A DNA stretch of 57,621 bases from Rhodothermia bacterium (lineage in GTDB: Bacteria; Bacteroidota; Rhodothermia; Rhodothermales; JAAAOL01): the NCBI GenBank assembly GCA_030428385.1, contig JAUIDY010000026.1, positions 1 to 57,621 on the forward strand, in the 5' to 3' direction. Positions 49,417 through 57,621 of this stretch are shown in pieces. The translations under genes and the position numbers were made by a program. Each line of letters begins with the position of its first letter. Within the stretch, counting starts at the first letter, position 1. The notes beneath the pieces were generated by a model. The model had not been told where the DNA came from. It worked only from the letters and a program-made list of their open reading frames with translations, and ran no database searches.

Positions 49417-50099
49417 AACGACGCGTGTTGCTCATCGAAGACGAGCCGGGGCTGGTGCTGACGCTTAGCGACCGGCTGATGCAGGAGGGCTACGCCGTGG
49501 ACGTGGCTACCGATGGCCCTGGGGGCCGCGACCGCGCCGTGCAGGAGGCGTTCGATATCATTCTCCTGGACGTGATGCTGCCCAATATGAGCGGCTTCGA
49601 CGTGTGCCGCGACCTGCGCAAGCAAAACATCGACACGCCCATCCTGATGCTGACGGCGCGCGGGCAGGTGGTAGACCGCGTGGTGGGCCTCAAGCTGGGC
49701 GCTGACGACTACCTCGTGAAGCCGTTCGAGATGGCCGAACTCCTCGCCCGCATCGAGGCACTGCTGCGCCGGGCACCCGTGGCAAGCGCCGCGCCCGGCC
49801 CGGTGTACCAGTTCGGCCCCGTCCGCCTCGACATCCGCAGCGCCACCGTGGAGCGCGACGGCGAGGCCGTGGACCTCTCCGCCCGTGAGTTTCAGTTGCT
49901 GCGGTATTTCGTCGAGCACGAAGGCGATGTCCTCTCCCGCGACATGCTGCTGAACGAGGTATGGGGCTACGACGCCGTGCCTACCACCCGCACCGTGGAC
50001 GTGCACGTCGCGTGGCTGCGCCAGAAGCTCGAGCCCACGCCCCGCCGCCCCCGGCATATCCTGACGGTGCATGGGCTCGGATATCGGTTTGTGCGGTAG
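49413..50099 (+). CDS. OmpR/PhoB-family response regulator
   Basis: The 228-residue protein has a receiver with LLIEDEPGLVLTL, phospho-acceptor IILLDVMLPNMSG (Asp53), MLTARGQ and DYLVKPFEMAELLARI (Lys near 103). The trans_reg_C winged helix follows: RSATVERDGEAVDLSAREFQ, LLRYFVEHEGDVLSRDMLLN, EVWGYD and TRTVDVHVAWLRQKLE. Its ATG overlaps the kinase stop (ATGA). A likely target is the divergent promoter region at about 47200 with direct repeats. Confidence 0.96.
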   Translation: MKRRVLLIEDEPGLVLTLSDRLMQEGYAVDVATDGPGGRDRAVQEAFDIILLDVMLPNMSGFDVCRDLRKQNIDTPILMLTARGQVVDRVVGLKLGADDYLVKPFEMAELLARIEALLRRAPVASAAPGPVYQFGPVRLDIRSATVERDGEAVDLSAREFQLLRYFVEHEGDVLSRDMLLNEVWGYDAVPTTRTVDVHVAWLRQKLEPTPRRPRHILTVHGLGYRFVR

Positions 50100-50116
50100 T
50101 TTTTTTCGCTGGCGGC

Positions 50117-50200
50117 GTTTCCGGGCACGCGACGCGCCACGGCACGTCGTTACGGGGATCTGGGATATTTCCTTACTCGCCATTCCCTAACCCCGATTCC
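50117..50200. repeat. gamma repeat, copy 3
   Basis: TTTCCGGGCACGCGACGCGC, CACGGCACGTCGTTACGGGG, then ATCTGGGATATTTCCTTACT and CGCCATTCCCTAACCCC. It parallels copy 1 nearly block by block, including the poorly conserved AT-rich middle. It is located just after the response regulator. Confidence 0.8.
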
Positions 50201-50273
50201 CTTTCTTGCATGTTGATCCTGCAGCGCGTGTATCTTACCTACACGTTTCTTGTTATCAATCTGCGTGGGAAGT

Positions 50274-51935
50274 ATGCAATCACCCCGATTCATCCACGGA
50301 TTGTTTAGCCTTGTGCTCCTCGTCGGGCCGACGGCGTTATGGGCGCAGGACATGCCCGAGGCACTGCGCAACGACATCTTGATTGCACAGGTGGCCGAAG
50401 CCCCTGTTTCGTCGGTGCGGCTGGCGCATGACCCCACGACGGGATCGCTCTGGTCGCTCTCGGCCAACGGCAACCTGTACGAACTCGCCCTCCCGTACGT
50501 GGGCGGCACGCTGACGCAGGTGTTCACTGCCGAAGACCACGGCACCGCCGGACAGGTGCTCGGCTTTGCGATTGATGCGGCCGGTACGTTTTACCTCGTC
50601 GGCAATGTGCGGGATGACGCGGTTAACACCGCCACCATCCGGCGGGGCACCCGCAATGCCAATGGGGATTGGACATGGACGACGGTTGCCCAAACCGAGC
50701 CGTTTCCACGCAGCAACACCCCGTTCGACCACAACTTCAACAGCATCACCCCCAGCCCCGACGGGCAGTTTTTGTTCGTCAACAGCGGCTCCCGGACCGA
50801 CCACGGCGAGGTGCAGGACAACGAGGGGCGCTACCCCGGCCTGCGCGAGATCCCGCTCACCTCGGCTATCTTCCGCATTCCCGCCGATGCCACGGACCTG
50901 ATCCTACCTAACGACGAAGCCGCCCTCGATGCCCTCGGTGTGCTTTTTGCCGACGGTGTGCGCAACAGCTTCGATCAGGCTTTCGACGCCGACAGGCGGC
51001 TCTTTGGCTCCGAAAACGCAGGCGATCGGGACGACAACGATGAATTAAACTGGCTGCGCGAAGGTCACCACTACGGCTTTCCCTGGCGCATGGGGCAATC
51101 CGACACGCCGATGCAGTTCGCCGGCTACAACCCTGCGCAGGATGCGCTGCTCCACCCCGAGGCGTTTGGCGTCCAGAATGGCTACTTCTACAACGACCCG
51201 GCCTACCCATCACCGCCCGATGGCCTCACCTTCACGCCGCCCATTGCAAATCTCGGCCCGGATGCGAACCGGCTTCGGGACCCCGCCGATGGACGAATCA
51301 AAGACGCCGATGACCTCACTATCAACCTGGGCACGTTCACGTCCCACCGTTCGCCGCTGGGGCTGGTCTTTGATACAGACGCCCACCTGCCGCCGCCGCT
51401 GACCGGCGATGCACTGGTGCTGAGTTGGACCAACACCGACAGCCCTCTGCTCACTCCGTACGGCGATGAAAGCGAAGACCTGCTACACCTCGATCTGGTG
51501 CCGCAAGGCGACACCTTTGCGGCCCGCGTCACCCGCCTCGTGCGCGGTTTCATCAACCCCATTGACGCCGTGTTGCTGGGCGACAAGCTGTACGTGATCG
51601 AGTTCGGGGATGGCGTGCACCTCTGGCAGATCGACTTCGCCAACGTGACCGCGACGGAGACAATACCCGAAACCGCCCGTGCTTCCCTGACGGTTTTCCC
51701 GCATCCCGTCTCTGCCGAGTCAACCCTCGAAGTAATGATTCCCCGCACGCAATCGGTGCGGTTGGCGGTTTATGACCTGTTAGGGCGCGAGGTCGCCGTC
51801 CTCCACGACGGGGTGTTGGCCGGTGACCAACCACATCGGTTTGTCTTGGACGTTCCCCTTGTGACAGGCGTATATCTGGTTCGTTTGACAGGGGCCACGA
51901 TGCGCCAATCCACTGCGTTTATCCGTATGCCTTAA
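50274..51935 (+). CDS. secreted glucose/sorbosone-dehydrogenase-like propeller protein with T9SS domain
   Basis: The 553-residue protein has a signal peptide (FIHGLFSLVLLVGPTALWAQ). The beta-propeller has the GSDH landmarks NDILIAQVAEAPVSSVRLAH, FDHNFNSITPSPDGQFLFV, DGVRNSFDQAFDADRRLFGS, ENAGDRDDNDELNWLREGHH and YGFPWRMG. It ends with a T9SS type A sorting domain (LTVFPHPVSAESTLEVMIPR, VRLAVYDLLGREVAVLHDG, GVYLVRL). It is a cell-surface or secreted protein; PQQ-dependent sugar oxidation is known for some relatives, but PQQ binding is not shown here. ATG 50274 begins the signal peptide; an upstream start is possible. Confidence 0.88.
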   Translation: MQSPRFIHGLFSLVLLVGPTALWAQDMPEALRNDILIAQVAEAPVSSVRLAHDPTTGSLWSLSANGNLYELALPYVGGTLTQVFTAEDHGTAGQVLGFAIDAAGTFYLVGNVRDDAVNTATIRRGTRNANGDWTWTTVAQTEPFPRSNTPFDHNFNSITPSPDGQFLFVNSGSRTDHGEVQDNEGRYPGLREIPLTSAIFRIPADATDLILPNDEAALDALGVLFADGVRNSFDQAFDADRRLFGSENAGDRDDNDELNWLREGHHYGFPWRMGQSDTPMQFAGYNPAQDALLHPEAFGVQNGYFYNDPAYPSPPDGLTFTPPIANLGPDANRLRDPADGRIKDADDLTINLGTFTSHRSPLGLVFDTDAHLPPPLTGDALVLSWTNTDSPLLTPYGDESEDLLHLDLVPQGDTFAARVTRLVRGFINPIDAVLLGDKLYVIEFGDGVHLWQIDFANVTATETIPETARASLTVFPHPVSAESTLEVMIPRTQSVRLAVYDLLGREVAVLHDGVLAGDQPHRFVLDVPLVTGVYLVRLTGATMRQSTAFIRMP

Positions 51936-52004
51936 CGCCTGGAACTTCCCGCACAGCCTTTCGTGGAAGATAGGCTCAACAAAATCTGCGCAACGATTAC
52001 GATC

Positions 52005-52307
52005 ATGGCTATTAAAACAGTTGATGTGGACCGGCTGGTCAACGAGACGGGCAACCTCTTTGAGTCCGTGGCAATCCTCGCCAAGCGCTCGCGCCAGATT
52101 GCGACGCACACCAAGGGCGAACTGGACGAGAAGCTGGCGATTTACGACGGCTTTGAGCAAGACCTGGACGACCCGCGCTACCAGGAAGAACAGACGCGGA
52201 TCTCGCTGGACTACGAACTGCGCCCCGAACCGACCGAGATGGCGATTTCGGAGATGTTCGAGCACGAAATTTATTTCCGCGACCCGTCTGCGGACCTGGA
52301 CGACTAA
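52005..52307 (+). CDS. rpoZ: RNA polymerase omega subunit, Rpb6-like
   Basis: The 100-residue protein reads MAIKTVDVDRLVNETGNLFE, SVAILAKRSRQIATHTKGEL, then DEKLAIYDGFEQDLDDP and ends with an acidic tail. The TGNxxESxxxxxxRxRQI pattern is the Bacteroidota version of omega. Omega stabilises beta-prime and helps assembly. ATG 52005 is chosen because the domain begins there. A strong intrinsic terminator follows after 23 bp. The gene is monocistronic. Confidence 0.9.
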   Translation: MAIKTVDVDRLVNETGNLFESVAILAKRSRQIATHTKGELDEKLAIYDGFEQDLDDPRYQEEQTRISLDYELRPEPTEMAISEMFEHEIYFRDPSADLDD

Positions 52308-52330
52308 GCGGCTCCTGCTTCCTTATTTAA

Positions 52331-52365
52331 AGCGCCGATGCTCTTTTTGCGTCGGCGCTTTTTTT
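52331..52365. terminator. intrinsic terminator of rpoZ
   Basis: AGCGCCGA and TCGGCGCT are perfect 8 bp arms with a 13 nt loop and an eight-base T-run on the + strand. It overlaps the end of the convergent lipoprotein gene by 2 bp. A diverged copy of this hairpin lies at 52959, consistent with a tandem duplication. Confidence 0.92.
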
Positions 52366-52804
52366 ATGGCGTTTCCTCGGACAAATCTACCCAAAAGGGC
52401 ACGTGAATCTCCCGATGCAGCACCTGGGCACGCAGTGTCCCGCTAATGACACCATACGGATGCCAGTCTTGAAGCTGCACAGCGGCCTCAGGCGCCACCA
52501 CGCCATAGCCCTCCACTTTGCCCACCCACACATCGGTGAGCCGGGGCAAGCCTGCACGGGTTACGCGAAAGGTCAGAAAGATAGTGTCTACCTGAGGCGC
52601 GGGTACGTGAAACGCGCCGTCCGTGGCGGCCCCGCGCAGGGTGATGCGGTTGTCCTCCCGTATCGCCGTCCATCCCGCAATATCCTTGGCGGCGATCTCA
52701 TCGCCGATATAAGCGGAAACGGTGTAGCCATGAGAACGGCTAAACAGGTTACAGCCTGCGAGAAGCGTGAGGAGCAGCAACAAACAGCATCGGGCGTACC
52801 ACAT
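52364..52804 (-). CDS. lipoprotein, tandem paralogue A
   Basis: The 146-residue protein has a lipoprotein signal (CLLLLLTLLAGC, lipobox LAGC). The mature part contains AGWTAIREDNRITLRGAATD, LPRLTDVWVGKVEGYGVV and the end VQLQDWHPYGVISGTLRA. The second copy upstream (52993-53451) aligns throughout (GWTAxRED, LPELVDVWVGN, LQDWDPEGIISGYLE). No known family; an Ig-like fold is possible. Its end overlaps the rpoZ terminator. Confidence 0.82.
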   Translation of the reverse strand: MWYARCCLLLLLTLLAGCNLFSRSHGYTVSAYIGDEIAAKDIAGWTAIREDNRITLRGAATDGAFHVPAPQVDTIFLTFRVTRAGLPRLTDVWVGKVEGYGVVAPEAAVQLQDWHPYGVISGTLRAQVLHREIHVPFWVDLSEETP

Positions 52805-52958
52805 CTTTTCTCCTGCTTGGGTGATGGGTTATAGAAGTGGTAACCGTGGGGCGATGGACGAGCTCGAATTAGTGCGAAGCGTGGTTCAATGTTTGATTCA
52901 GGAATCTACCTTGTGGACACCTGGCTCAAAAGAGGGCATGGGTCTGTGGTCAATCTCA

Positions 52959-52990
52959 AACGCCGACGCCTTTTCCCTCGTTGGCGCTTT
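52959..52990. terminator. diverged terminator-like hairpin between the paralogues
   Basis: CGCCGA and TTGGCG with flanking bases form a weaker stem with a T-containing run after it, in the same position relative to paralogue B as the rpoZ terminator to paralogue A. It is followed by ATGGCGATCCTTCGGGC, matching ATGGCGTTTCCTCGGAC after the rpoZ terminator. Confidence 0.65.
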
Positions 52991-52992
52991 AA

Positions 52993-53451
52993 TTATGGCG
53001 ATCCTTCGGGCACTTCAGCCCAAAAGAATGCTGTTCCCCCATAGAAGGTATAGTTGACAAAGCGCATCTCCAGATATCCGCTAATGATCCCCTCTGGGTC
53101 CCAGTCCTGCAAGCGCAGCCTCGCTTGATGCGCCACCTGTCCGGGCTCCCCTTCATTGCCAACCCATACATCTACAAGTTCGGGCAAGCCGCCTTCTTCT
53201 TGCACGCGAAGGATGAAGAGCATGGAGCCCGCGCCATTCCGCGAGGGAAACGATGCTCCTGCTTCGGCGGAGCCCCGGATAAAGATCCATTCGTCCTCGC
53301 GCTCAGCGGTCCATCCTAGCGTATCGGCGTCGACAAAGTCGGGGCCTTCCAACTTCAGCACGTCATAGTTCCGTTCTCTTTCTGAACCGAATAAGCCACA
53401 GCCCCCCAAACTGAGGGCGACTAGCAACAAACCCCAACGGGTGTACCACAT
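52993..53451 (-). CDS. lipoprotein, tandem paralogue B
   Basis: The 152-residue protein has a lipoprotein signal (LVALSLGGCGLFG). The mature part is TLGWTAEREDEWIFIRGSAE, LPELVDVWVGNEGEPG and LQDWDPEGIISGYLEMRFVN. It is homologous to paralogue A over its full length. The initial MWYTRWG versus MWYARCC and the 5' flank GATGATGGGCTAGAAAACG versus GTGATGGGTTATAGAAG are also alike, so promoter, gene and terminator were duplicated as a unit of about 640 bp. An AAAGGAAA Shine-Dalgarno-like run precedes ATG 53451. Confidence 0.82.
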   Translation of the reverse strand: MWYTRWGLLLVALSLGGCGLFGSERERNYDVLKLEGPDFVDADTLGWTAEREDEWIFIRGSAEAGASFPSRNGAGSMLFILRVQEEGGLPELVDVWVGNEGEPGQVAHQARLRLQDWDPEGIISGYLEMRFVNYTFYGGTAFFWAEVPEGSP

Positions 53452-53635
53452 ATTTCCTTTCGATTGGATGATGGGCTAGAAAACGAAGCTGGTAACCGTC
53501 AGGCGATACAATCAAGGATGGGTGGAAAAGCTATTAAACTACCAAACAGTATACCCATCGGTGTCGGTCCGTAACGAAGCAGGGCACGGATTTATGCACA
53601 ATCGGAAGTTTCTGGCAAAGATTCACGAGCATCCG

Positions 53636-53895
53636 TGCACTTCCTAGATGCTGTGCTGAGGCAACGGCTTTTGCCAAAGGAGTGGTTTGTTCTTTCAGGG
53701 ACGAAAGAACCAAAGTCCTGCCGCCTCCGAAACACACGAACCCCGACCCAACCCCACCTACGCCGTATCCAACGGGCACAAAACACGGCACCATCTGAAA
53801 CGCCAAGCCGATGCCCATTGGCTAAACGCACCGGGGTTCCACCCCTCGCGCCCATGCCACGGAGGCGGCATCGGTGCTCGGTTCCACCGCTGCGC
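53636..53895 (+). repeat. alpha repeat, copy 3
   Basis: This copy begins CACTTCCTAGATG and has GTTCTTTCAGGGACGAAAGA, CACCTACGCCGTATCCAACG, GCCCATTGGCTAAACGCACC and CGGAGGCGGCATCGGTGCTC, with the same spacing as copies 1 and 2 near position 4000. It is about 50 kb away from those copies. Confidence 0.9.
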
Positions 53896-53904
53896 CAACC
53901 GGCA

Positions 53905-54138
53905 AGCGTATGAAAAAGCATGGTTGTCAGCATTGGGCACCAGCGTCCCATCCACGGTCTGTGCTGCCGGAAGAAGTCCGCGCGTTTAGCCGGTGGGCAA
54001 GCAGCACCACGCCTACCGGTTAGCGAAGTGGGTGCCGCCCAGCGGGTACGGACCGTGCGGTAGACGGGCTTCGCGGGATTGGATGGGACAAGGCGTTTGG
54101 TCCTTTCCGCTGTGAAAGGACGAAAAACCAACAAGCAC
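53905..54138 (+). repeat. beta repeat, copy 2
   Basis: A full-length beta: GTATGAAAAAGCATGGTTGT, ACCAGCGTCCCATCCACGG, GCGCGTTTAGCCGGTGGGCA, CGCCCAGCGGGTACGGACC, GGGATTGGATGGGACAAGGC, GGTCCTTTCCGCTGTGAAAG. It follows alpha copy 3 without a gap, about 220 bp upstream of uvrA. The 180-residue minus-strand frame across alpha and beta is not conserved between copies. Confidence 0.9.
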
Positions 54139-54356
54139 CGAGAATGGAAAAGTGTTTCTTAAAGGGCACAACAGAGATGGCTCCAGTGCTTGGTTTCATC
54201 ACCTTCCCATCCTGAAAGTACCGTTGCTCCGACAAGCCAACCTGCTTTTATCCACAAACCCATTTTTAACACAACCACTCCGAAACGAACATCGGGCTTT
54301 GTGGTTGCAGACATGTTCTACACATCTTTTTAAATCGGCCTGCCCACTCCCGCCTC

Positions 54357-57320
54357 ATGGATGACCGGATCGTGATTCGCGGTGCCCGCGAGCACAACCT
54401 CAAAGACATCGACCTCGACATCCCCCGCGAGCAACTCGTCGTCATCACCGGCCTTTCGGGTTCGGGCAAATCCAGCCTCGCCTTCGATACGATTTATGCC
54501 GAGGGGCAGCGGCGCTACATGGAGAGCCTCAGCGCGTATGCGCGGCAGTTTCTGGGCATGATGGAACGGCCCGACGTGGACTTCATCGACGGCCTTAGCC
54601 CCGTCATCGCCATCGAGCAGAAAACCGTAAGCCGCAACCCGCGCTCGACGGTGGGGACGGTAACCGAAGTGTACGACTTCCTGCGCCTGCTTTTCGCCCG
54701 TGCCGCCACGGCCTATTCCCACGTCACGGGCAACGTGATGCGCAAGCAGAGCGACGATGAAATCATCGACGGCATCCTGGACTTCCCCGAAGGCACGAAG
54801 CTACTGCTGCTGGCTCCGGTGGTGAAAGCGCGCAAGGGTCACTACCGCGAACTTTTCGAACAAATCGCCCGGCAGGGCTTCGAGCGCGTGCGGGCCGATG
54901 GCGAAGTCCGCATCCTGGAACGCAAGATGCAACTCGACCGCTACAAGACGCATGACATCGAGGTAGTGGTGGATCGGCTTAAGATCAAGGATGGGCTGCG
55001 GTCGCGCGTGAGTCAGTCGGTGGAGACAGCGCTGGGCATGGGGTCAGGGACGCTGATTGCGGCGGTGGTAGATGGGCCGGTGGACGTTGAAACCAAAGAC
55101 TACACCTTCAGCCGCCACCTTTTTGATCCCGAGAGCGGGCTGTCGTACGACGAGCCATCGCCCAACACCTTCTCGTTTAACTCGCCCTACGGCGCGTGCC
55201 CCGACTGCAACGGCCTCGGCGTGCGGCGCGAATTGGACGTGGATCTCATCATCCCAAACCCCGAAAAATCCATCAACGAGGGCGGCCTCGAACCGCTGGG
55301 CAAGCCACGCGACATCTGGATTTTTAGCCAACTCAAGGCCGTCGCCGCCACCTATAAGTTCGACTTCGACACCCCGATTCAAGACCTGACGGACGAACAC
55401 CTTCGCATCCTGCTGGAAGGCGCAGGCGACGAGCAGTTCGACATCGTCTACCGCTACAAAAACCGCGAAGTCAGCTACAAACACCGGTTCAGCGGGCTGT
55501 ATCAGCACCTGCGCCACACGCACGACAACACCTCGTCGGGCAAGCAGCGCAAGTGGGCGGAAGCGTTTATGCGGATGCTGCCGTGCCCGACGTGCGGCGG
55601 CGGGCGGCTGAAGCCGGAGAGCCTGTCGTTTAAAGTGGAAACCAACGACGGCACCCGCTACACCATCGCCGACCTGGTGCAGTTGGATCTCGTCAGCCTC
55701 GCCGACGTGTTCGACCGGCTCTCATTCAGCGAGCGCGGCTGGCTGATTGCCCGGCCCATCGTGAAGGAGATCCGCGAGCGGCTGGACTTTATGATCGGTG
55801 TGGGTGTGGGCTACCTGAACCTCGACCGCACGGCGCGGACGCTCTCCGGCGGCGAGAGCCAGCGCATCCGCCTCGCCACGCAGATCGGCACCCAACTGAC
55901 GGGCGTGTTGTATGTCCTCGACGAGCCGAGCATCGGCCTGCATGCCCGCGACAACACCAAACTCATCGACAGCCTGAAGGCGCTGCGCGACCTCGGCAAC
56001 TCGGTGCTGGTGGTGGAGCACGACCGCGAGATGATTGAGTCGGCGGACTTTGTGGTGGACCTCGGCCCCGGCGCGGGCGAACACGGCGGCCATGTCCTCG
56101 GCGCGGCCGATCCGGTGCAGCTTCCGATGGGCAGCAATGGCAAAACGAGCCTCACGACGGCGTATCTCCGGGGCGAGCGCATGATTGGCGTGCCCCAACA
56201 GCGGCGTCCGGGCCACGGCAAGACGCTGACGCTGCACGGTGCCCGTGGGCACAACCTCAAAAGCGAGACGCTGGAACTGCCGCTGGGCACGTTTACGTGC
56301 GTGACGGGCGTGAGTGGCTCGGGCAAAAGCAGCCTCATCAACCAGACGCTCTACCCGATCCTCGCGGCCCACTTCCACAAGGCGCAGGTGGTGCCACTGC
56401 CGTACAAAACCATCGACGGGCTGGAACACATCGACAAGGTCATCGACATCGACCAGAGTCCGATTGGGCGCACGCCGCGCAGCAACCCGTCGACGTATAC
56501 CGGGCTATTCACCTACATCCGCGACCTGTTTGCGCAACTGCCCGAGAGCCAGATTCGCGGCTACAAGCCGGGGCGGTTTTCGTTTAATGTGAAGGGCGGG
56601 CGGTGCGAGACATGCAAGGGCGCAGGCATCGTGAAGCTGGAGATGAACTTCCTGCCCGACGTGTATGTGGAGTGCGAGACGTGCAAGGGCCGCCGCTACA
56701 ACCCGGAGACGCTGGAGGTGAAGTACAAGGGCGCAACCATCGCCGACGTGCTGGAGATGACCGTGGAAGAGGGGCTGGACTTCTTTGAGCACGTGCCCCG
56801 CATCGCGCGCAAACTGCGCACGCTGGCGTCGGTGGGCCTCGGGTATATCCGGCTGGGGCAGCCGTCCACCACCGTGTCGGGCGGTGAGGCGCAGCGCATC
56901 AAGCTGTCTAAAGAACTCTCCCGCCCCGGCACGGGCGACACGCTCTACATCCTCGACGAGCCCACCACCGGGCTTCACTTTGAGGACATCCGGCATTTAC
57001 TCGCTGTGCTGCAAGCGCTGGTAAAAAAGGGCAACACCGTTGTTGTCATCGAGCACAACCTGGACGTGGTGAAGGTGGCCGACTGGGTGATCGACCTCGG
57101 CCCCGACGGTGGCGCGGCGGGCGGCCATATCGTCTTCACGGGCACGCCCGAACAACTCGCCCAGGCCGACACGCACACGGGCCACTACCTCCGCGACGAA
57201 CTCACCCGCTCGGCCCAGTTTGCGGACGAGGATGAGGAGATAGACTTCGACGCGATGGCGGGGGATGATAATGGGGATGGGCTGGATGAGGCGGCGTTGG
57301 AGGAAGAAGGTGTAGAATAG
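54357..57320 (+). CDS. uvrA: excinuclease ABC subunit A
   Basis: The 987-residue protein is the canonical UvrA of nucleotide excision repair, which scans DNA with UvrB. Walker A sites GLSGSGKSS (near 32) and GVSGSGKSS (near 650), signatures LSGGESQRI (497) and VSGGEAQRI (840), and both Walker B segments are intact. Cys pairs CPDC (280), CPTC (409), CETC (750 and 772) fit the zinc sites. The CPxC at the start of the UvrB-binding domain is replaced by [16 protein letters not shown], a form I associate with Bacteroidota. An acidic tail of about 40 residues ([19 protein letters not shown]) is extra. A second, UvrA2-type paralogue is at 19894. Confidence 0.97.
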   Translation: MDDRIVIRGAREHNLKDIDLDIPREQLVVITGLSGSGKSSLAFDTIYAEGQRRYMESLSAYARQFLGMMERPDVDFIDGLSPVIAIEQKTVSRNPRSTVGTVTEVYDFLRLLFARAATAYSHVTGNVMRKQSDDEIIDGILDFPEGTKLLLLAPVVKARKGHYRELFEQIARQGFERVRADGEVRILERKMQLDRYKTHDIEVVVDRLKIKDGLRSRVSQSVETALGMGSGTLIAAVVDGPVDVETKDYTFSRHLFDPESGLSYDEPSPNTFSFNSPYGACPDCNGLGVRRELDVDLIIPNPEKSINEGGLEPLGKPRDIWIFSQLKAVAATYKFDFDTPIQDLTDEHLRILLEGAGDEQFDIVYRYKNREVSYKHRFSGLYQHLRHTHDNTSSGKQRKWAEAFMRMLPCPTCGGGRLKPESLSFKVETNDGTRYTIADLVQLDLVSLADVFDRLSFSERGWLIARPIVKEIRERLDFMIGVGVGYLNLDRTARTLSGGESQRIRLATQIGTQLTGVLYVLDEPSIGLHARDNTKLIDSLKALRDLGNSVLVVEHDREMIESADFVVDLGPGAGEHGGHVLGAADPVQLPMGSNGKTSLTTAYLRGERMIGVPQQRRPGHGKTLTLHGARGHNLKSETLELPLGTFTCVTGVSGSGKSSLINQTLYPILAAHFHKAQVVPLPYKTIDGLEHIDKVIDIDQSPIGRTPRSNPSTYTGLFTYIRDLFAQLPESQIRGYKPGRFSFNVKGGRCETCKGAGIVKLEMNFLPDVYVECETCKGRRYNPETLEVKYKGATIADVLEMTVEEGLDFFEHVPRIARKLRTLASVGLGYIRLGQPSTTVSGGEAQRIKLSKELSRPGTGDTLYILDEPTTGLHFEDIRHLLAVLQALVKKGNTVVVIEHNLDVVKVADWVIDLGPDGGAAGGHIVFTGTPEQLAQADTHTGHYLRDELTRSAQFADEDEEIDFDAMAGDDNGDGLDEAALEEEGVE

Positions 57321-57452
57321 ATTACAAAGGACTCAAGACTATTCGTATCCTATTTATTTTTCACATATTGAGTTGCCCTGCTTTGCAACTCCCCATCATT
57401 CTGTACTCGCCCCAAAAAAGAGTTTCTCCTTGATTTTTCCATTCTATGAATG

Positions 57453-57475
57453 GAGCAGATTATTTCGCTCTGCTC
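57453..57475. terminator. hairpin after uvrA
   Basis: GAGCAGA and TCTGCTC are perfect 7 bp arms with a 9 nt loop. No strong T-run follows. It lies about 130 bp after the uvrA stop in an AT-rich gap that otherwise contains nothing recognisable. Confidence 0.55.
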
Positions 57476-57524
57476 TAAATCTGACGAAGTCCCTTTGACC
57501 AGCCTGAATAAACTGTACCAGTTT

Positions 57525-57621
57525 CTATGTTAGGATCAGCGCTGGTTGTTGGTTGATTCTACGGGTGTATGCAGCGGCAAACGCTGCCGGGGTCTTGTAG
57601 CCCAGACTGCTGTGCGGGCGA
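57525..57621 (-). CDS. IS3-family transposase, C-terminal end
   Basis: The frame from the right edge reads RPHSSLGYKTPAAFAAAY followed by TRRINQQPALILT and a TAG stop at 57527-57525. RPHSSLGYxTPxxF is the well-known C-terminal signature of IS3-family (OrfB/IS150 group) transposases with rve integrase domain. Only 31 residues lie in the window. The IS end is probably just beyond the stop, near TGACCAGCCTGAATAAACTG (57497), although the inverted repeat cannot be checked without the other end. Confidence 0.85.
   Translation of the reverse strand, partial: RPHSSLGYKTPAAFAAAYTRRINQQPALILT

Noticed and set aside
53592-54134. 180-codon frame on the minus strand through alpha copy 3 and beta copy 2
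   Set aside because: The frame is broken in the other copies of the same repeats, so it is not conserved as protein.
54290-54340. LexA-type operator upstream of uvrA
   Set aside because: GAAC and GTTC half-sites are present but not in a spacing known for LexA; no convincing symmetric box.

Overview
The window is high-GC (roughly 60-65% by eye), densely coding DNA that looks like the chromosome of a bacterium in the FCB group, most likely Rhodothermota/Rhodothermales or a close relative. Four things support this. Two secreted proteins carry a C-terminal type IX secretion (T9SS) sorting domain. The RNA polymerase omega subunit is of the Bacteroidota/Rpb6-like type. There are many lipoproteins with classic lipoboxes. 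Shine-Dalgarno sequences are rare, with a few clear exceptions. No rRNA, tRNA or CRISPR array was recognised.

Layout. 1-5.1 kb: end of a DUF6174 protein, a SAM methyltransferase, a nucleoside-phosphorylase-fold protein, metF, a DinB protein, an AT-rich DUF7710 cassette gene, about 1 kb of composite alpha/beta repeats, and hpf. 5.3-9.4 kb: a membrane metallophosphoesterase, an LptF/LptG permease and rsmI. 9.4-12.2 kb: two lipoproteins, an AraC-type regulator, and a ClpP paralogue whose catalytic Asp position is Asn. 12.3-17.2 kb: an SMP-30 lactonase, then (after an inverted-repeat-bounded HXXEE gene) an FAH-family dehydratase and an alpha-ketoglutarate-semialdehyde dehydrogenase. These are three of the enzymes expected for non-phosphorylative pentose oxidation. 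17.2-22.8 kb: an ATP-grasp ligase, a RuvC-fold protein, and a nucleotidyltransferase-fold protein that overlaps a uvrA paralogue. 23.2-26.5 kb: MarR, DOMON and NTF2-like genes, and a DnaQ/GIY-YIG fusion. 26.5-34.1 kb: alkaline phosphatase, lactonase, a T9SS FG-GAP protein, a Na/Pi cotransporter and PPK2, so several phosphate genes lie close together.

34.1-40.7 kb: small exported proteins, a sterol-desaturase-family hydroxylase, a rhodanese, a fasciclin lipoprotein, a gspF gene whose 5' part is lost at the edge of a beta repeat, and a 5'-truncated TPR gene. 40.7-50.1 kb holds the most system-like locus. It is a five-gene operon (PDZ protein, NEW3-like membrane-anchored protein, ABC ATPase, two ABC-2 permeases) transcribed away from a sensor kinase/response regulator pair. 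The shared intergenic region contains three direct repeats. 50.3-57.6 kb: a T9SS glucose/sorbosone-dehydrogenase-like propeller protein, rpoZ, a tandemly duplicated lipoprotein gene, another alpha-beta repeat, the main uvrA, and the end of an IS3-family transposase.

The non-coding DNA is unusually rich in repeats: alpha/beta composite repeats (3 loci), about 110 bp GTCATC palindromes (4 copies), an 80 bp palindromic repeat (3 copies), purine-rich/pyrimidine-rich complementary spacers, and an 804 bp inverted-repeat module around the HXXEE gene. All functional names are based on motif reading without database searches.
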